Assembly: GCF_029946505.1 (NCBI RefSeq)
Contig: NZ_JARZHG010000014.1
Location: 62,001 to 126,000 of the forward strand
Direction of reading: 5' to 3'
From: Polyangium sp. y55x31
GTDB lineage: Bacteria; Myxococcota_A; Polyangia; Polyangiales; Polyangiaceae
Length of the DNA stretch: 64,000 nt
Part shown: positions 7,698 to 16,665 of the stretch, in pieces
How positions within the stretch are numbered: position 1 is the stretch's first letter
How the letters are laid out: every line of letters begins with the position of its first letter
The notes under the pieces: model-generated
What the model saw: the letters and a program-made list of their open reading frames with translations, nothing else
Database searches by the model: none
Told to the model about the DNA's origin: nothing
Position numbers and translations under genes: made by a program

Positions 7698-8054
7698 ATG
7701 GACCATGATGCGAAGAACATGAGCGACCAACCAGCTTCCCAGTCCACGAACAAGTGGATTTACCTCGTCCGTGCGGTGCGACCGGACCTCTTGCAAACCG
7801 GCCCCACGGAGACCGAGATGGCCACGCTCGGCCGGCACGGCGCGTACCTCGAGGAATTGAAGGCGCGGGGCGTGCTCGTCTTCGTCGGCCGCACGCTCAC
7901 GACCGGCCCGGAGACGTTCGGCATGGCCGTCGTCGAGGCCGCGGACGAGGCTTCCGCGCGCGAGATCGTCGACGCCGATCCGGTCGTGTCCGAGGGCCTG
8001 ATGCGGGCCGAGCTTCACCCCTTTTTCATCGCAGGCATGCGCGCTTCGAGTTGA
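7698..8054 (+). CDS. YCII-related domain protein
   Basis: From the ATG at 7698 this gives 118 aa; the ATG at 7719 is an alternative and neither has a convincing Shine-Dalgarno. The core (W-I-Y-L-V-R-A-V-R-P, H-G-A-Y-L-E-E-L-K-A-R-G-V-L, T-F-G-M-A-V-V-E-A, A-x-E-I-V-D-A-D-P-V-V) matches the ferredoxin-like YCII fold, with the conserved His of H-x-x-Y-L-xx-L and the Asp of D-P. YCII proteins are small enzymes or binding proteins of mostly unknown role. The flavohaemoglobin gene starts two bases after its stop, so the pair is co-translated and may serve one stress response. Confidence 0.8.
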   Translation: MDHDAKNMSDQPASQSTNKWIYLVRAVRPDLLQTGPTETEMATLGRHGAYLEELKARGVLVFVGRTLTTGPETFGMAVVEAADEASAREIVDADPVVSEGLMRAELHPFFIAGMRASS

Positions 8055-8056
8055 AC

Positions 8057-9373
8057 ATGAGCAGGAAGACCCTCTCGGCCGAGACTGTCGCGATCGTGAA
8101 GGCGACGGCCCCGGTGCTCGCCGAGCATGGCGCGACGATCATTCGTCATTTCTACCGCCACCTGCACCACGATCATCCCGAGCTCGAGCTGCTCTTCAAC
8201 CCGGCCAACCAGGGCACGGACGAAGGGAAGACACGTGGCTCGCAGCAGGAGGCGTTCCGGGGGGATTTCTTCGGCCAAGAGGGCGCCCGAGGCGCCGCGC
8301 TGACGAACGTGCTCAATGGCTCCATGACGAGCCTCGACGACCTGCCCGCGGTCAAGGCCACGGTGATGCGCATCGCGCACCGGCACGCCTCGCTCGACGT
8401 GCGGCCCGAGCATTACCCGATCATCGGGCAATACTTCCTCGCCTCGGTGAAGGCCGTCCTCGGCGACGTCGCGACGGACGAGATCATGGCCGCGTGGCGG
8501 GAGGCGTATGACGTCCTCGCGGATCTCTTCATCGAGGTCGAGCGGGATCTCATGCAGAAAAACGCCCACACGTCGGGCGGGTGGGAGGGCTTCCGGCCGT
8601 TCGTGGTCCGGCAGAAGGTCAAGGAATCGGCCGACGCCGTCTCGGTGTACCTCTCGCCCAAGGACGGCGGGCCCTTGCCGCATTACGAGGCCGGCCAGTA
8701 CGTCACGTTCCGCATCGACGTGCCCGGCTATGCGCGGCGGGGCGGCAGCACCGTGTATCGCAATTACTCGCTCTCCACGGCGCCGGGGAAGGGGTATTTC
8801 CGGGTCACGATCAAGCACGAGCCCGGCGCGAAAGGGCATCCCGACGGCGTCGTCTCGGGGTTTTTCCACGAGCAGCTACGCGAAGGGGACGTGCTCGACA
8901 TCTCCACGCCGTTCGGCGAGTTTGCCCTCGTCGACTCGCCGCGCCCGCTCGTCTTCATCGGCGCGGGGATCGGCATCACCGCGGTGTTCAGCCTCTTCCA
9001 GAGCGCGCTCGAGCGCGGCATCGACCGGCCCATTCATTTCTTCCAGATGATGCGCGACGGGCGCCACCACCCGCTCCGGCGGGAGATCGAGGCGCTCGCG
9101 CAGCGCCACCCGAACGTGACGCTCCACCGCTGCTATTCGCAGCCCTCGGCCGAGGACGAGCCCGGGCGGGATTACGAGACGCGAGGTCGGCTCGGCCTCG
9201 GCACGCTCGCGCGAAACCTCCCGGGGAGCGATTGCGAGTTCTATTTCACCGGCCCGATTCCCTTCATGCGCTCGATCCGCGGCGCGCTGCACCTCTTCGG
9301 GGTGGCGGCCGATCGCGTCCACTACGAATGCTACGGGCCTCACGGACCGGAGATCGAGGCCGACGTGCGTTGA
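8057..9373 (+). CDS. hmp: Flavohaemoglobin, nitric oxide dioxygenase
   Basis: This 438-aa protein combines a globin domain (1 to about 165), an FAD-binding domain (about 170-280, R-N-Y-S-L-S) and an NAD-binding domain (about 285-438, F-I-G-A-G-I-G-I-T and F-T-G-P-I-P-F-M). The globin has the B10 Tyr (H-F-Y) and the proximal His (H-R-H-A-S). It ends in H-Y-E-C-Y-G-P-H as in Hmp. The family oxidises NO to nitrate with O2 and NAD(P)H, protecting the cytosol. Between the F-N-P-A-N-Q block and the E-F helices there are about 20 extra residues (roughly residues 53-74) compared with E. coli Hmp as I remember it. The start is two bases after the YCII stop. Confidence 0.92.
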   Translation: MSRKTLSAETVAIVKATAPVLAEHGATIIRHFYRHLHHDHPELELLFNPANQGTDEGKTRGSQQEAFRGDFFGQEGARGAALTNVLNGSMTSLDDLPAVKATVMRIAHRHASLDVRPEHYPIIGQYFLASVKAVLGDVATDEIMAAWREAYDVLADLFIEVERDLMQKNAHTSGGWEGFRPFVVRQKVKESADAVSVYLSPKDGGPLPHYEAGQYVTFRIDVPGYARRGGSTVYRNYSLSTAPGKGYFRVTIKHEPGAKGHPDGVVSGFFHEQLREGDVLDISTPFGEFALVDSPRPLVFIGAGIGITAVFSLFQSALERGIDRPIHFFQMMRDGRHHPLRREIEALAQRHPNVTLHRCYSQPSAEDEPGRDYETRGRLGLGTLARNLPGSDCEFYFTGPIPFMRSIRGALHLFGVAADRVHYECYGPHGPEIEADVR

Positions 9374-9421
9374 CGCGGGGAGGCGACACGCGCGCCGTCC
9401 CGTGCTACCGCTCCCGTCGTC

Positions 9422-12379
9422 ATGGACTCGCTCCTCCAGGCGGTTCGTAAAGCCTGCCCGCCCGGTCTCTGGTCGAAGGGCGTCAACCTGGCCCGCGACG
9501 GCGCCGTGATCCTCGACAGGAGGACCGCCACCGAGCTCACCTATCGCATCCGCGTCCCCGGCGTCGCCATCGCGCCCACGGTCACGCTGTACGTCGCGGA
9601 CGAGGAGTGGACGTGCGATTGCGGCGGCAAATTCGATCCCTGCCAGCACGTCGCCGCCGCGGTGATCGTCGCGGCCCAATCCCCCGAGGGCCAGGCCCCC
9701 GCGACCGGAGCGGACGCCGGCCCGCGGCCCGCGCCCGCGCCGAAGCCCGCGCTCGGCAAGATCGAATACGAGTTCAGCCGCGACGCGGGCACGCTGTTTC
9801 TGGAGCGCGCCGTCGTCTTCCCGGACGGCCGCCGCGAGCCTTTCCAGGGATCGATCACGAATCGTATCTCGCGCGGCGATCTGCCCGTCCTGCCCACGCA
9901 CGAGGACATCACGATCGACCGCATGCTCTCGACCTGGAAGGGCGGCGTCGTCCCGATCCCGCGCGTGCGCGAGCTCTTCGCGCTCCTCGAGAATGCGCCG
10001 AGCGTCCTTTTCGACGGTTTTCCCGTCCGCACGAGCAAGCAGGCCGTGCGCCCCTCGGCCGTCGTGCAGGACGGCAAGAATGGCGGCGTCCTCGTGCGTG
10101 TCGAGAAAGACCCGGCCGTCGACGAGGTCATCGCCCGCGGCGCCGCGCGCACGGGGGACGTCCTTCGTCCCCTCGGCGATACCTCGATCACGGGCGACGC
10201 GTGGGAAAAACTGCCCATGGAGCGGCTCGTCGCGAAAGAGGAGCTCGGCACGTTCGTCACGAAGATCCTCCCCGACCTCGACAAACACACGCGCCTCGTG
10301 GTGCGCACGCGCAGGCTCCCGGGCGTGGCGCGGAAGAGCCGCCCGCGCATTTCGATCGAGCTTTCGCAGGCCGGGCATACCCTCTCCGTGCTGCCGCTGC
10401 TCGTGTATGGCGATCCGCCGGAGGCGCGCGTCGATCAGAATGTGCTCGTGCACCTCGGCGGGACCGTGCCCGTACGTGACGAGGCCGAGGAGCGAAGGCT
10501 CATCGAGCGCCTCCGCGACGAGCTCAACCTGATTCCCGGCCGGCGCGTCGATCTCGACGGCGAGGCGGCATTACGATTCGCGCAGAAGCTCAAGGGATTC
10601 CGCGGCGGCGAGCAAGGCGAGACGCTCGGCGAGCTCTTCGGCAAGCGCCCGCTCGTGCCGCGCTTCGACATCCAGGGCGACAGCTTCGACGTCGTCTTCG
10701 AATCCATCGCCGAGGAAGGCGAGGAAGGCGGGACCACGAAATACGCGAACGGCGCGGCTGTCATTCGCGCGTGGAAGGACGGGCTCGACATCGTCCCGCT
10801 CGAAGGCGGAGGGTTCGCGCCGCTGCCGTCCGATTGGCTCTCGCGTTTCGGCGATCGCGTGGCCGACTTGCTGGCCGCGCGCGCGGAGACCGAGGACCAG
10901 ACCATTCCGCCCGCGCTCCTGCCCGCGCTCGCGCGCCTCTGCGAGGAGATCGACGCCCCGCGCCCGCCGGGGTTTTCCCGGCTCGCCCCTCTGCTCGAAG
11001 GGTTTTCCGGGATTCCCGAGGCGCCCTTGCCCGCGGGCCTCGCCGCCACGCTCCGCTCGTATCAGCGCCGCGGCGTCGATTGGCTCTCGTTCTTGCGGGA
11101 TACGGGGCTCGGCGGGATCCTCGCGGACGACATGGGCCTCGGAAAAACCTTGCAGGCGCTCGCGGCCACGCGCGGCCGCGCGCTCGTGGTATGTCCGAAG
11201 AGCGTGCTCTTCAACTGGGAGGCCGAGATCCGGAAGTTCCGGCCAAACCTCTCCGCCGCCCTCTACCATGGCCCCAAGCGCTCGCTCGATCCGAAGGCGG
11301 ACGTCACGCTCACCACGTATTCGATGATGCGCATCGACATCGAGGCGCTCTCGGCCGTGGAGTGGGACACGATCATCCTCGACGAGGCGCAGGCCATCAA
11401 GAATCCCGACAGCCAGGTCGCGCGGGCCGCGTATGCGCTGCGGGGAAAGTTCAAGGTGGCGCTCAGCGGCACGCCCGTGGAGAACCGGCTGGAGGAGCTC
11501 TGGAGCCAGATGCATTTCTCGAACCGCGGTTTGCTCGGCGGGCGGGGCGATTTCAAGGAGCGTTATGCCAGCCCGATCGAGGCGGGCCACGCCGGCGCGG
11601 CCGAGCGGCTGCGCGAGCGCATTCGTCCGTTCGTGCTGCGTCGATTGAAGCGCGAGGTCGCGCCCGAATTGCCGCCGCGCACCGACCGCGTGCTCAGCGT
11701 GGAGCTCGACGACAAGGAGCGCGCCGTGTACGACGCCGTGCGCGCGGCGACGCTCAATGACGTGGTCAAGCGCCTCGCCGAGGGCGGCAGCGTGCTCGCG
11801 GCGCTCGAAGCCTTGCTCCGGCTGCGCCAGGCCGCCTGTCACGCGGCGCTCGTGCCCGGGCAGGTGGCTTTGGGCTCTTCGAAGGTCGAGGCCCTCGTCG
11901 AGGCGCTCTCCGACGCGGCGGCGGATGGCCACAAGGCGCTCGTCTTTTCGCAATGGACGTCGCTGCTCGACCTCGTGGAGCCGCACCTCGCGGAGGCGGG
12001 GATTTCCTTCAATCGGCTCGACGGCTCGACTGTGGATCGCGCGGGCGTGGTGAACGAGTTCCAGGCCGACGGCGGCCCGCCGGTGATGCTCCTCTCGCTC
12101 AAGGCGGGCGGGACGGGCCTCAATTTGACGGCGGCCGATCACGTATTTTTGCTGGATCCGTGGTGGAACCCCGCGGTCGAGGACCAGGCCGCGGACCGCG
12201 CGCACCGCATCGGCCAGGACAAACCCGTCTTCGTGTACCGGCTCGTCGCGAAGGACACGGTCGAGGAGCGGATCCTCGCGTTGCAGGAGAAAAAACGTCT
12301 CGTGGCGGACGCGGCGCTCGGCGAGGCGGCGCAAGCGGCGGCGATCACACGCGACGATTTGATGGCGCTCCTCAGTTGA
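9422..12379 (+). CDS. SNF2-family DNA helicase/translocase with SWIM zinc finger
   Basis: This 985-aa protein has a SWIM finger near the N-terminus (C-D-C then C-Q-H, about residues 65-80) and a variable middle region. The SNF2 motor follows: Walker A D-D-M-G-L-G-K-T at about 568, motif II D-E-A-Q at about 653, and the C-terminal lobe with [12 protein letters not shown] at about 890 and D-R-A-H-R-I-G-Q at about 925. These bacterial RapA/HepA-like translocases remodel DNA-protein or transcription complexes; SWIM fingers bind nucleic acid or protein. It stands alone between hmp and a lipoprotein gene. Confidence 0.9.
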   Translation: MDSLLQAVRKACPPGLWSKGVNLARDGAVILDRRTATELTYRIRVPGVAIAPTVTLYVADEEWTCDCGGKFDPCQHVAAAVIVAAQSPEGQAPATGADAGPRPAPAPKPALGKIEYEFSRDAGTLFLERAVVFPDGRREPFQGSITNRISRGDLPVLPTHEDITIDRMLSTWKGGVVPIPRVRELFALLENAPSVLFDGFPVRTSKQAVRPSAVVQDGKNGGVLVRVEKDPAVDEVIARGAARTGDVLRPLGDTSITGDAWEKLPMERLVAKEELGTFVTKILPDLDKHTRLVVRTRRLPGVARKSRPRISIELSQAGHTLSVLPLLVYGDPPEARVDQNVLVHLGGTVPVRDEAEERRLIERLRDELNLIPGRRVDLDGEAALRFAQKLKGFRGGEQGETLGELFGKRPLVPRFDIQGDSFDVVFESIAEEGEEGGTTKYANGAAVIRAWKDGLDIVPLEGGGFAPLPSDWLSRFGDRVADLLAARAETEDQTIPPALLPALARLCEEIDAPRPPGFSRLAPLLEGFSGIPEAPLPAGLAATLRSYQRRGVDWLSFLRDTGLGGILADDMGLGKTLQALAATRGRALVVCPKSVLFNWEAEIRKFRPNLSAALYHGPKRSLDPKADVTLTTYSMMRIDIEALSAVEWDTIILDEAQAIKNPDSQVARAAYALRGKFKVALSGTPVENRLEELWSQMHFSNRGLLGGRGDFKERYASPIEAGHAGAAERLRERIRPFVLRRLKREVAPELPPRTDRVLSVELDDKERAVYDAVRAATLNDVVKRLAEGGSVLAALEALLRLRQAACHAALVPGQVALGSSKVEALVEALSDAAADGHKALVFSQWTSLLDLVEPHLAEAGISFNRLDGSTVDRAGVVNEFQADGGPPVMLLSLKAGGTGLNLTAADHVFLLDPWWNPAVEDQAADRAHRIGQDKPVFVYRLVAKDTVEERILALQEKKRLVADAALGEAAQAAAITRDDLMALLS

Positions 12380-12496
12380 TGGAAGTGTCAACGACGGTGG
12401 CTCTGCCTGTGCCCTCGTGTTGACATAAACATATCACAAATCGATGGAAATGTAGGCTTTCGCGCGCGGGTACGCCAGTTGCCGGATGCGACCGGC

Positions 12497-13732
12497 ATGA
12501 AGTGGGGATCGAAGCTCTTTCTCATCGTTTCGGCGGGGCTCGTGGCGGCGGCGTGTCAGGAGACGGACGCTGTGCCGCTCACGCCGAGCACGGCGGCGCC
12601 GTTCACGTTGGAAGGGCGTTACGGCAAGGGGGAGCCGAACGTGTACGTGCTCGTCGTCGACGACGCGGATACCCCGGAGGCGGCTCTGCTCCGGGCGCGC
12701 GCGGCGCAAGCATTACGCGCGAGCCTGCTCGCCGTCGTGCAGAACCGGGGCGAGAGCTGCGCGGGGACGCTGGATCCCGCAGAATGGCGCCCGGGCGACG
12801 ATCGCGTGGTCATCGTGCGCCCGAGCGCGCCGACGGAGCTCGCCCTCGTCACGCCCATCGATCGGCCGGCGCTCGCGTGGAAGACGATCACATCCAAAGA
12901 GGAGGAGGTCGAAGCCGTCGTGGCCGCCGCGGCCGAGGCCATGGAGCAGCGGCTCGCGATGCCTGGAGAGGTATACCGGCCGCTCCGCGCGGCGAGCCGC
13001 GCGCTCGATCTCATGAAGGGATTGCAGGCGCCCGCGACCGACGCGGAGACGGCGTTCGTCGCGTCGCTCGCCAAAGGCACGTTCCATACGCTGTTCGTCG
13101 CGAGCACGCGGGACGACGAGGACGTCATGCCCCCGGGAGAGCTTTTGCCGAACGAACTCTCGCAATCGTCGAGGCGCGTCGTCATGGTGATCCCCTCGAA
13201 TCAGGAGGAACCCCTCTGTCAGCTCCGGGAGGAAAGCAATACGCGCCTCGAAGCGTGGGGGGATCTCGTCAGCTCGAACGACTACGCATGGCCGTGCGAC
13301 GACGACAGTACCTGGGACATGGTCCTCCACCCGGGGTGGATCGATTGTGGGCGTATCTGCATCGAACGACCGATCCTGGTCGACGCGAGCGGCGTGGCCG
13401 CGTGCAAGGTCTACGTCGAGCAGCCGGATCTCGAGCAATGCGATTCGGCGAATGGATGGCGGGATCCGGGCGGGAAAGCGACGCTCGTCGAGCGCATCGG
13501 CGAGACGCTCCGGCGCTGCGAGGTCGTGCAACACGAGGGCGCAGCGCTCGAACATTGTCGAACCTCGCCCGATTGTCCCGATTGTCCGAGCGCGTTTTGC
13601 GTGACAGACCTTTCCTTCGAGGATCTGAGCTGCGAGGAAGGGACGCACGAATGGCCCCTCCGTTTCACCGGCGGAGCGAGGTCGTTGCCGTATGGCTGGA
13701 TGGAGGTGACTTGTGACACGGTGGACGATTGA
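12497..13732 (+). CDS. Cys-rich lipoprotein of unknown function
   Basis: The ATG at 12497 gives a lipoprotein signal with lipobox V-A-A-A-C; an in-frame TTG at 12481 would only add six residues. The 411-aa protein has a mixed alpha/beta N-terminal half (V-Y-V-L-V-V-D-D-A-D-T-P-E-A near residue 45, then S-R-R-V-V-M-V-I-P) that may be von Willebrand-like. The C-terminus is rich in Cys, with C-P-D-C-P-S-A-F-C, suggesting disulphides outside the cytoplasm. No named family is recognised. No gene partner is evident. Confidence 0.75.
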   Translation: MKWGSKLFLIVSAGLVAAACQETDAVPLTPSTAAPFTLEGRYGKGEPNVYVLVVDDADTPEAALLRARAAQALRASLLAVVQNRGESCAGTLDPAEWRPGDDRVVIVRPSAPTELALVTPIDRPALAWKTITSKEEEVEAVVAAAAEAMEQRLAMPGEVYRPLRAASRALDLMKGLQAPATDAETAFVASLAKGTFHTLFVASTRDDEDVMPPGELLPNELSQSSRRVVMVIPSNQEEPLCQLREESNTRLEAWGDLVSSNDYAWPCDDDSTWDMVLHPGWIDCGRICIERPILVDASGVAACKVYVEQPDLEQCDSANGWRDPGGKATLVERIGETLRRCEVVQHEGAALEHCRTSPDCPDCPSAFCVTDLSFEDLSCEEGTHEWPLRFTGGARSLPYGWMEVTCDTVDD

Positions 13733-13748
13733 TCGGCCTTCGCGCGCC

Positions 13749-13778
13749 GTGACAAGGGCCGCCGTCCTTCGGTAAGAT
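13749..13778 (+). promoter_or_regulatory. Promoter of the aldo/keto reductase gene
   Basis: GTGACA (13749-13754), an 18-base spacer and TAAGAT (13773-13778) form a good promoter. Transcription would begin near 13785, immediately before the ATG at 13786, which favours that start and a leaderless mRNA. Confidence 0.55.
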
Positions 13779-13785
13779 GCCGTCC

Positions 13786-14703
13786 ATGGAGACGAACACG
13801 CGGGTGCGTCTGGCGGCCGAAGGTCCCACGGTGTCGCGGCTCGCCTACGGCGTCTGGCGGCTGCTCGACGATCCCGAAGGGGCCTCGGCCCGGCGCGTCC
13901 TCGACAAGATCCACGCCTGCCTCGATTGTGGGATCACCACGTTCGATCACGCCGACATCTACGGCGGATATCGCTGCGAGGAGGCGTTCGGCGAGGCGCT
14001 CCGCGCGTCGCCCGGCCTGCGCGAGCGGATCGAGATCGTCACGAAATGCGGGATCATGCTGGCCCATCCCGCGAGGCCGGAGAACCGCCTCAAGCATTAC
14101 GATTACTCGCGCCGCCACATCGTCTCGTCCGTCGAACGCTCGCTGAAAAACCTGGGGACCGATCATCTCGACGTCCTGCTCCTGCACCGGCCGAGCCCGA
14201 TGCTCGATCCGGACGAGGTGGCCGTGACGATCGAAATGCTCCGGAAGGAGGGCAAGGTCCTGCACGTCGGCGTCTCGAATTTCACGCCCTCGCAGCTCGA
14301 AATGCTCCAGAGCCGGCTCGCGTCGCCCATCGTGACGAACCAGGTGGAGGTGAACCTGCTTCGGCTCGACGTATTCGTCGATGGGACGCTCGATCAATGC
14401 CAGCGCCTTGGCATCTCGCCGATGGCCTGGTCACCGACGGCCGGCGGGCGGATTTTTCACGGCGGCGGTGATGTCGAGCGGCGTGTACGCAGCGCGCTCG
14501 GCGAGCTTTGCCGGAAATACGGAGCCGCGCCCGACACGATTCTCTTCGCGTGGCTCCTCGAGCACCCGTCGAAGATGGTCCCGGTCGTCGGGACGAACCG
14601 CATCGACCGGATCCGGGGCGCGGCGAGCGCGCTCGCGATCGACCTCGACCTGCAGGATTGGTTTTTCCTGTGGACCGCGTCGAACGGCTGGGAAGTGCCT
14701 TAA
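13786..14703 (+). CDS. Aldo/keto reductase, YdhF-like oxidoreductase
   Basis: This 305-aa TIM-barrel enzyme has the AKR tetrad: Asp in D-H-A-D-I-Y-G with the Tyr of I-Y-G, Lys in I-V-T-K-C-G-I, and His in L-L-L-H-R-P-S-P. C-terminal V-P-V-V-G-T-N-R contacts NADPH in relatives. The overall pattern is closest to E. coli YdhF. It would reduce an aldehyde or ketone with NADPH; the substrate is unknown. An ATG nine bases upstream (13777) lies inside the putative -10 box, so the second ATG is preferred. Its stop codon overlaps that of the converging membrane-protein gene. Confidence 0.88.
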   Translation: METNTRVRLAAEGPTVSRLAYGVWRLLDDPEGASARRVLDKIHACLDCGITTFDHADIYGGYRCEEAFGEALRASPGLRERIEIVTKCGIMLAHPARPENRLKHYDYSRRHIVSSVERSLKNLGTDHLDVLLLHRPSPMLDPDEVAVTIEMLRKEGKVLHVGVSNFTPSQLEMLQSRLASPIVTNQVEVNLLRLDVFVDGTLDQCQRLGISPMAWSPTAGGRIFHGGGDVERRVRSALGELCRKYGAAPDTILFAWLLEHPSKMVPVVGTNRIDRIRGAASALAIDLDLQDWFFLWTASNGWEVP

Positions 14704-15392
14704 TCGCGGAGGCCGGCGAGCGCGGCCGTTCCGGCCATCCACGCGACGAGCGCGAGCGCGGCGAGCTTTTGCAGCGCGGGGAGCAGCGCCGAGGTGATCT
14801 CCACGCCCGAGGCGACGTGCGCCGCATAAAGCGCGCCGTCGAGCGCCGCGAGGCCCGCCGTGAGCCCTGCGAGGCGCGCGGGCAAACGCGACGCGTGTTT
14901 CGTCGCGAGCAGCCCGAACGTGGCGAGGCCGCCCGCGAAGAGCCCCGGCACCCCCGCGACGAAGATGAGCAGCGCGTGGAGCAAGCCATACCGCTGCGAC
15001 GGCGCGAGCGGCACTGCAATCGCGGCGAGCGCCGAGGCGAGCCCGAACCCACGCACGGCGAGCGCGAGCCGAGGTCGCTCCGGAAAGAGCCGCGTGACGA
15101 GGAACCAGAAAGGCAACGTGCCCGCGGAAAGGAGGATCATCCCGGCCTTGCCGAACCAGGCGCCCGGGTTCGTCTGCCCATTGAGGGCACGATCGGCCGT
15201 CAGATCGCAAAAGAAATTGCGGAAGAAATCGTGCCCGGGGGAGGCGCGATCGAGCCACGTGCCACCCGGATAGAGGGCCATCGCGGCGGCCATCAGCGAG
15301 AGGGACAGGACGACCGAGCCGAGCACGAAAAGCGCCGCGGCGCGCACGCCGGGCGGCGGAGCGGGGCTGTCTTCGGCGACGGGGCGCGCCAT
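14700..15392 (-). CDS. Multi-pass integral membrane protein, DUF998-like
   Basis: This 230-aa protein has about six hydrophobic segments (first at about residues 17-41). A conserved-looking extracytoplasmic loop follows, containing H-D-F-F-R-N-F-F-C-D-L-T, which resembles the D/N-rich loop of DUF998 proteins. No catalytic motif is visible. It is located in the cytoplasmic membrane. Its stop codon (14700-14702) is shared with the end of the converging aldo/keto reductase gene, leaving no intergenic space. Confidence 0.7.
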   Translation of the reverse strand: MARPVAEDSPAPPPGVRAAALFVLGSVVLSLSLMAAAMALYPGGTWLDRASPGHDFFRNFFCDLTADRALNGQTNPGAWFGKAGMILLSAGTLPFWFLVTRLFPERPRLALAVRGFGLASALAAIAVPLAPSQRYGLLHALLIFVAGVPGLFAGGLATFGLLATKHASRLPARLAGLTAGLAALDGALYAAHVASGVEITSALLPALQKLAALALVAWMAGTAALAGLRD

Positions 15393-15404
15393 TGCCGCCC
15401 GAGT

Positions 15405-15980
15405 TTACTTCAATCCTTCGGGCTTGGGGCGACGGACGAGGATGTGGTGGAACGTGGAGCCGAGGTGGCGAATCTCGGAGGAGGTGAGGGTCGCGGCGTC
15501 GGCGCGCTCGTTCGGCTCGAAGCGGCTCAGCACGAGCAGGCCCGCCTGATGCGCCATGAGCAGGCGGTTTTTGAACTCGGCGAGCCCGATCCCGGAGGTC
15601 TCGCCGCGCTCTTCGAGCGAACGGAACAGCGCAGCGATGAACACCTTGCCGTCGTCCCGGCCCAGAATCAGCTCGCTCGCCGCGAGCATCACGCGGGCGG
15701 CGAAATCACGCGGGGAAAGCACGATGAGGGGCGGAGCTGCGCCGCGGCGTCGCTCGTCGTCGCGGAGCTTCCGCGCGTGCGCGAGGAGCGCGGCCACGCC
15801 GTGCGGCGAGAGCTCGGCGAGCAGGGACGCAAGCTCGCTCGCCGGGTCCAGCATCGGCGGCGGCACGCTGGCGCGCGGCGGCACGCTGGCGCGCGGCGGC
15901 GCGATCGAGCCGGACCGCTGGGCACGCATCTTCGTGCTGCTTTTGCGCTTGGGAAATGGGCTGAGTCGTCCCTGCGACAT
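15405..15980 (-). CDS. Hypothetical cytosolic protein with RASVPP repeat
   Basis: This 191-aa protein begins basic (K-R-K, R-A-Q-R) and contains a duplicated R-A-S-V-P-P hexapeptide from an 18-base tandem repeat (15859-15894). A helical domain then runs from about residue 45 to the end (A-R-V-M-L-A-A-S-E-L-I-L, F-K-N-R-L-L-M-A-H-Q-A-G-L-L-V-L-S-R). The C-terminal half resembles a small winged-helix-like or regulatory domain, but I do not recognise the family. It lies 12 bases upstream of the membrane-protein gene on the same strand and may be co-transcribed with it. Confidence 0.65.
   Translation of the reverse strand: MSQGRLSPFPKRKSSTKMRAQRSGSIAPPRASVPPRASVPPPMLDPASELASLLAELSPHGVAALLAHARKLRDDERRRGAAPPLIVLSPRDFAARVMLAASELILGRDDGKVFIAALFRSLEERGETSGIGLAEFKNRLLMAHQAGLLVLSRFEPNERADAATLTSSEIRHLGSTFHHILVRRPKPEGLK
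15859..15894. repeat. 18-bp tandem repeat, two copies, inside a coding region
   Basis: Two identical 18-base units starting GGCGGCACGCTGG encode the R-A-S-V-P-P duplication on the minus strand. The repeat length is a multiple of three, so slippage would keep the frame. Confidence 0.8.
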
Positions 15981-16105
15981 GATGACCGGTCAACCTACCA
16001 GCGACCGGCCGCTCGGCGCAACAGGGCTTTTCCGCGCGGGGAGCGAAAGGTGGGAACGTCAACGATCGAGCGGTCTTTGTTGCTCCGCGCGCAGAGGCGT
16101 CGCGC

Positions 16106-16642
16106 TCATCCGCACATCGGTATGGTGGTGCAGATCGAGACGTCCGCCTGGCCGGCATAACTCGCGCCGTTTGGCGTGACGAACGAGTATTTCACCTGCG
16201 CCGTGTCGCTCGCGACCGAGAGGACCTCGACCGAGGCGCTCTTCGGCACGTCGGAGTTGCCGCCGACGCCGTTCGCATACCACCACGCCTGCACCTCGTT
16301 CGTCGGCATGGCGGCGTCGAACGTCCACGACTGTCCGGCCGCGAGCATGGAGGTGTTGCCGGGGTAGATCGCGAAATGGATCTGGGGCTCGGAGCCCGCC
16401 GTCTCGCCGCACGTCGACGCGGTTCCGAGGGTGAAGACGAGCCACGGACCGTCGTTCGGCGCGCAATCGTTGCTCACGACGCCGTCGGCGAGCAGGCTCA
16501 TCGCCGGTCCGCCGCCGCCCTGGCCGCCGCCGCCGTTGCCACCATTTCCGCCGCCGCCGCCCTGCTGCACGTCGGGGCTCGAACACGCAACGGAAAGGAC
16601 GAGCGCGCCCAGCGCCGCGGCCAGAAACATACCTTGTCGCAT
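16106..16642 (-). CDS. Lipoprotein with Gly-rich linker, function unknown
   Basis: The ATG at 16642 is preceded by GAGGAG at an eight-base spacing, which decides the start. The 178-aa protein has a signal ending in L-S-V-A-C-S, a flexible Gly/Asn linker (about residues 27-46) and a compact domain with four Cys and many aromatic residues (W-W-Y-A-N-G-V). The linker-then-beta-domain layout is typical of myxobacterial surface lipoproteins. It lies 23 bases downstream of the MepA-like gene on the same strand, so the two are probably one transcript and it may act at the cell wall. Confidence 0.75.
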   Translation of the reverse strand: MRQGMFLAAALGALVLSVACSSPDVQQGGGGGNGGNGGGGQGGGGPAMSLLADGVVSNDCAPNDGPWLVFTLGTASTCGETAGSEPQIHFAIYPGNTSMLAAGQSWTFDAAMPTNEVQAWWYANGVGGNSDVPKSASVEVLSVASDTAQVKYSFVTPNGASYAGQADVSICTTIPMCG

Positions 16643-16665
16643 GAGAAAAACTCCTCGGCGCGTGA

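Noticed and set aside
12389-12425. Inverted TGTCAAC / GTTGACA arms after the helicase gene
   Set aside because: The stem is short and imperfect, with no T run on either strand, so I did not call a terminator.
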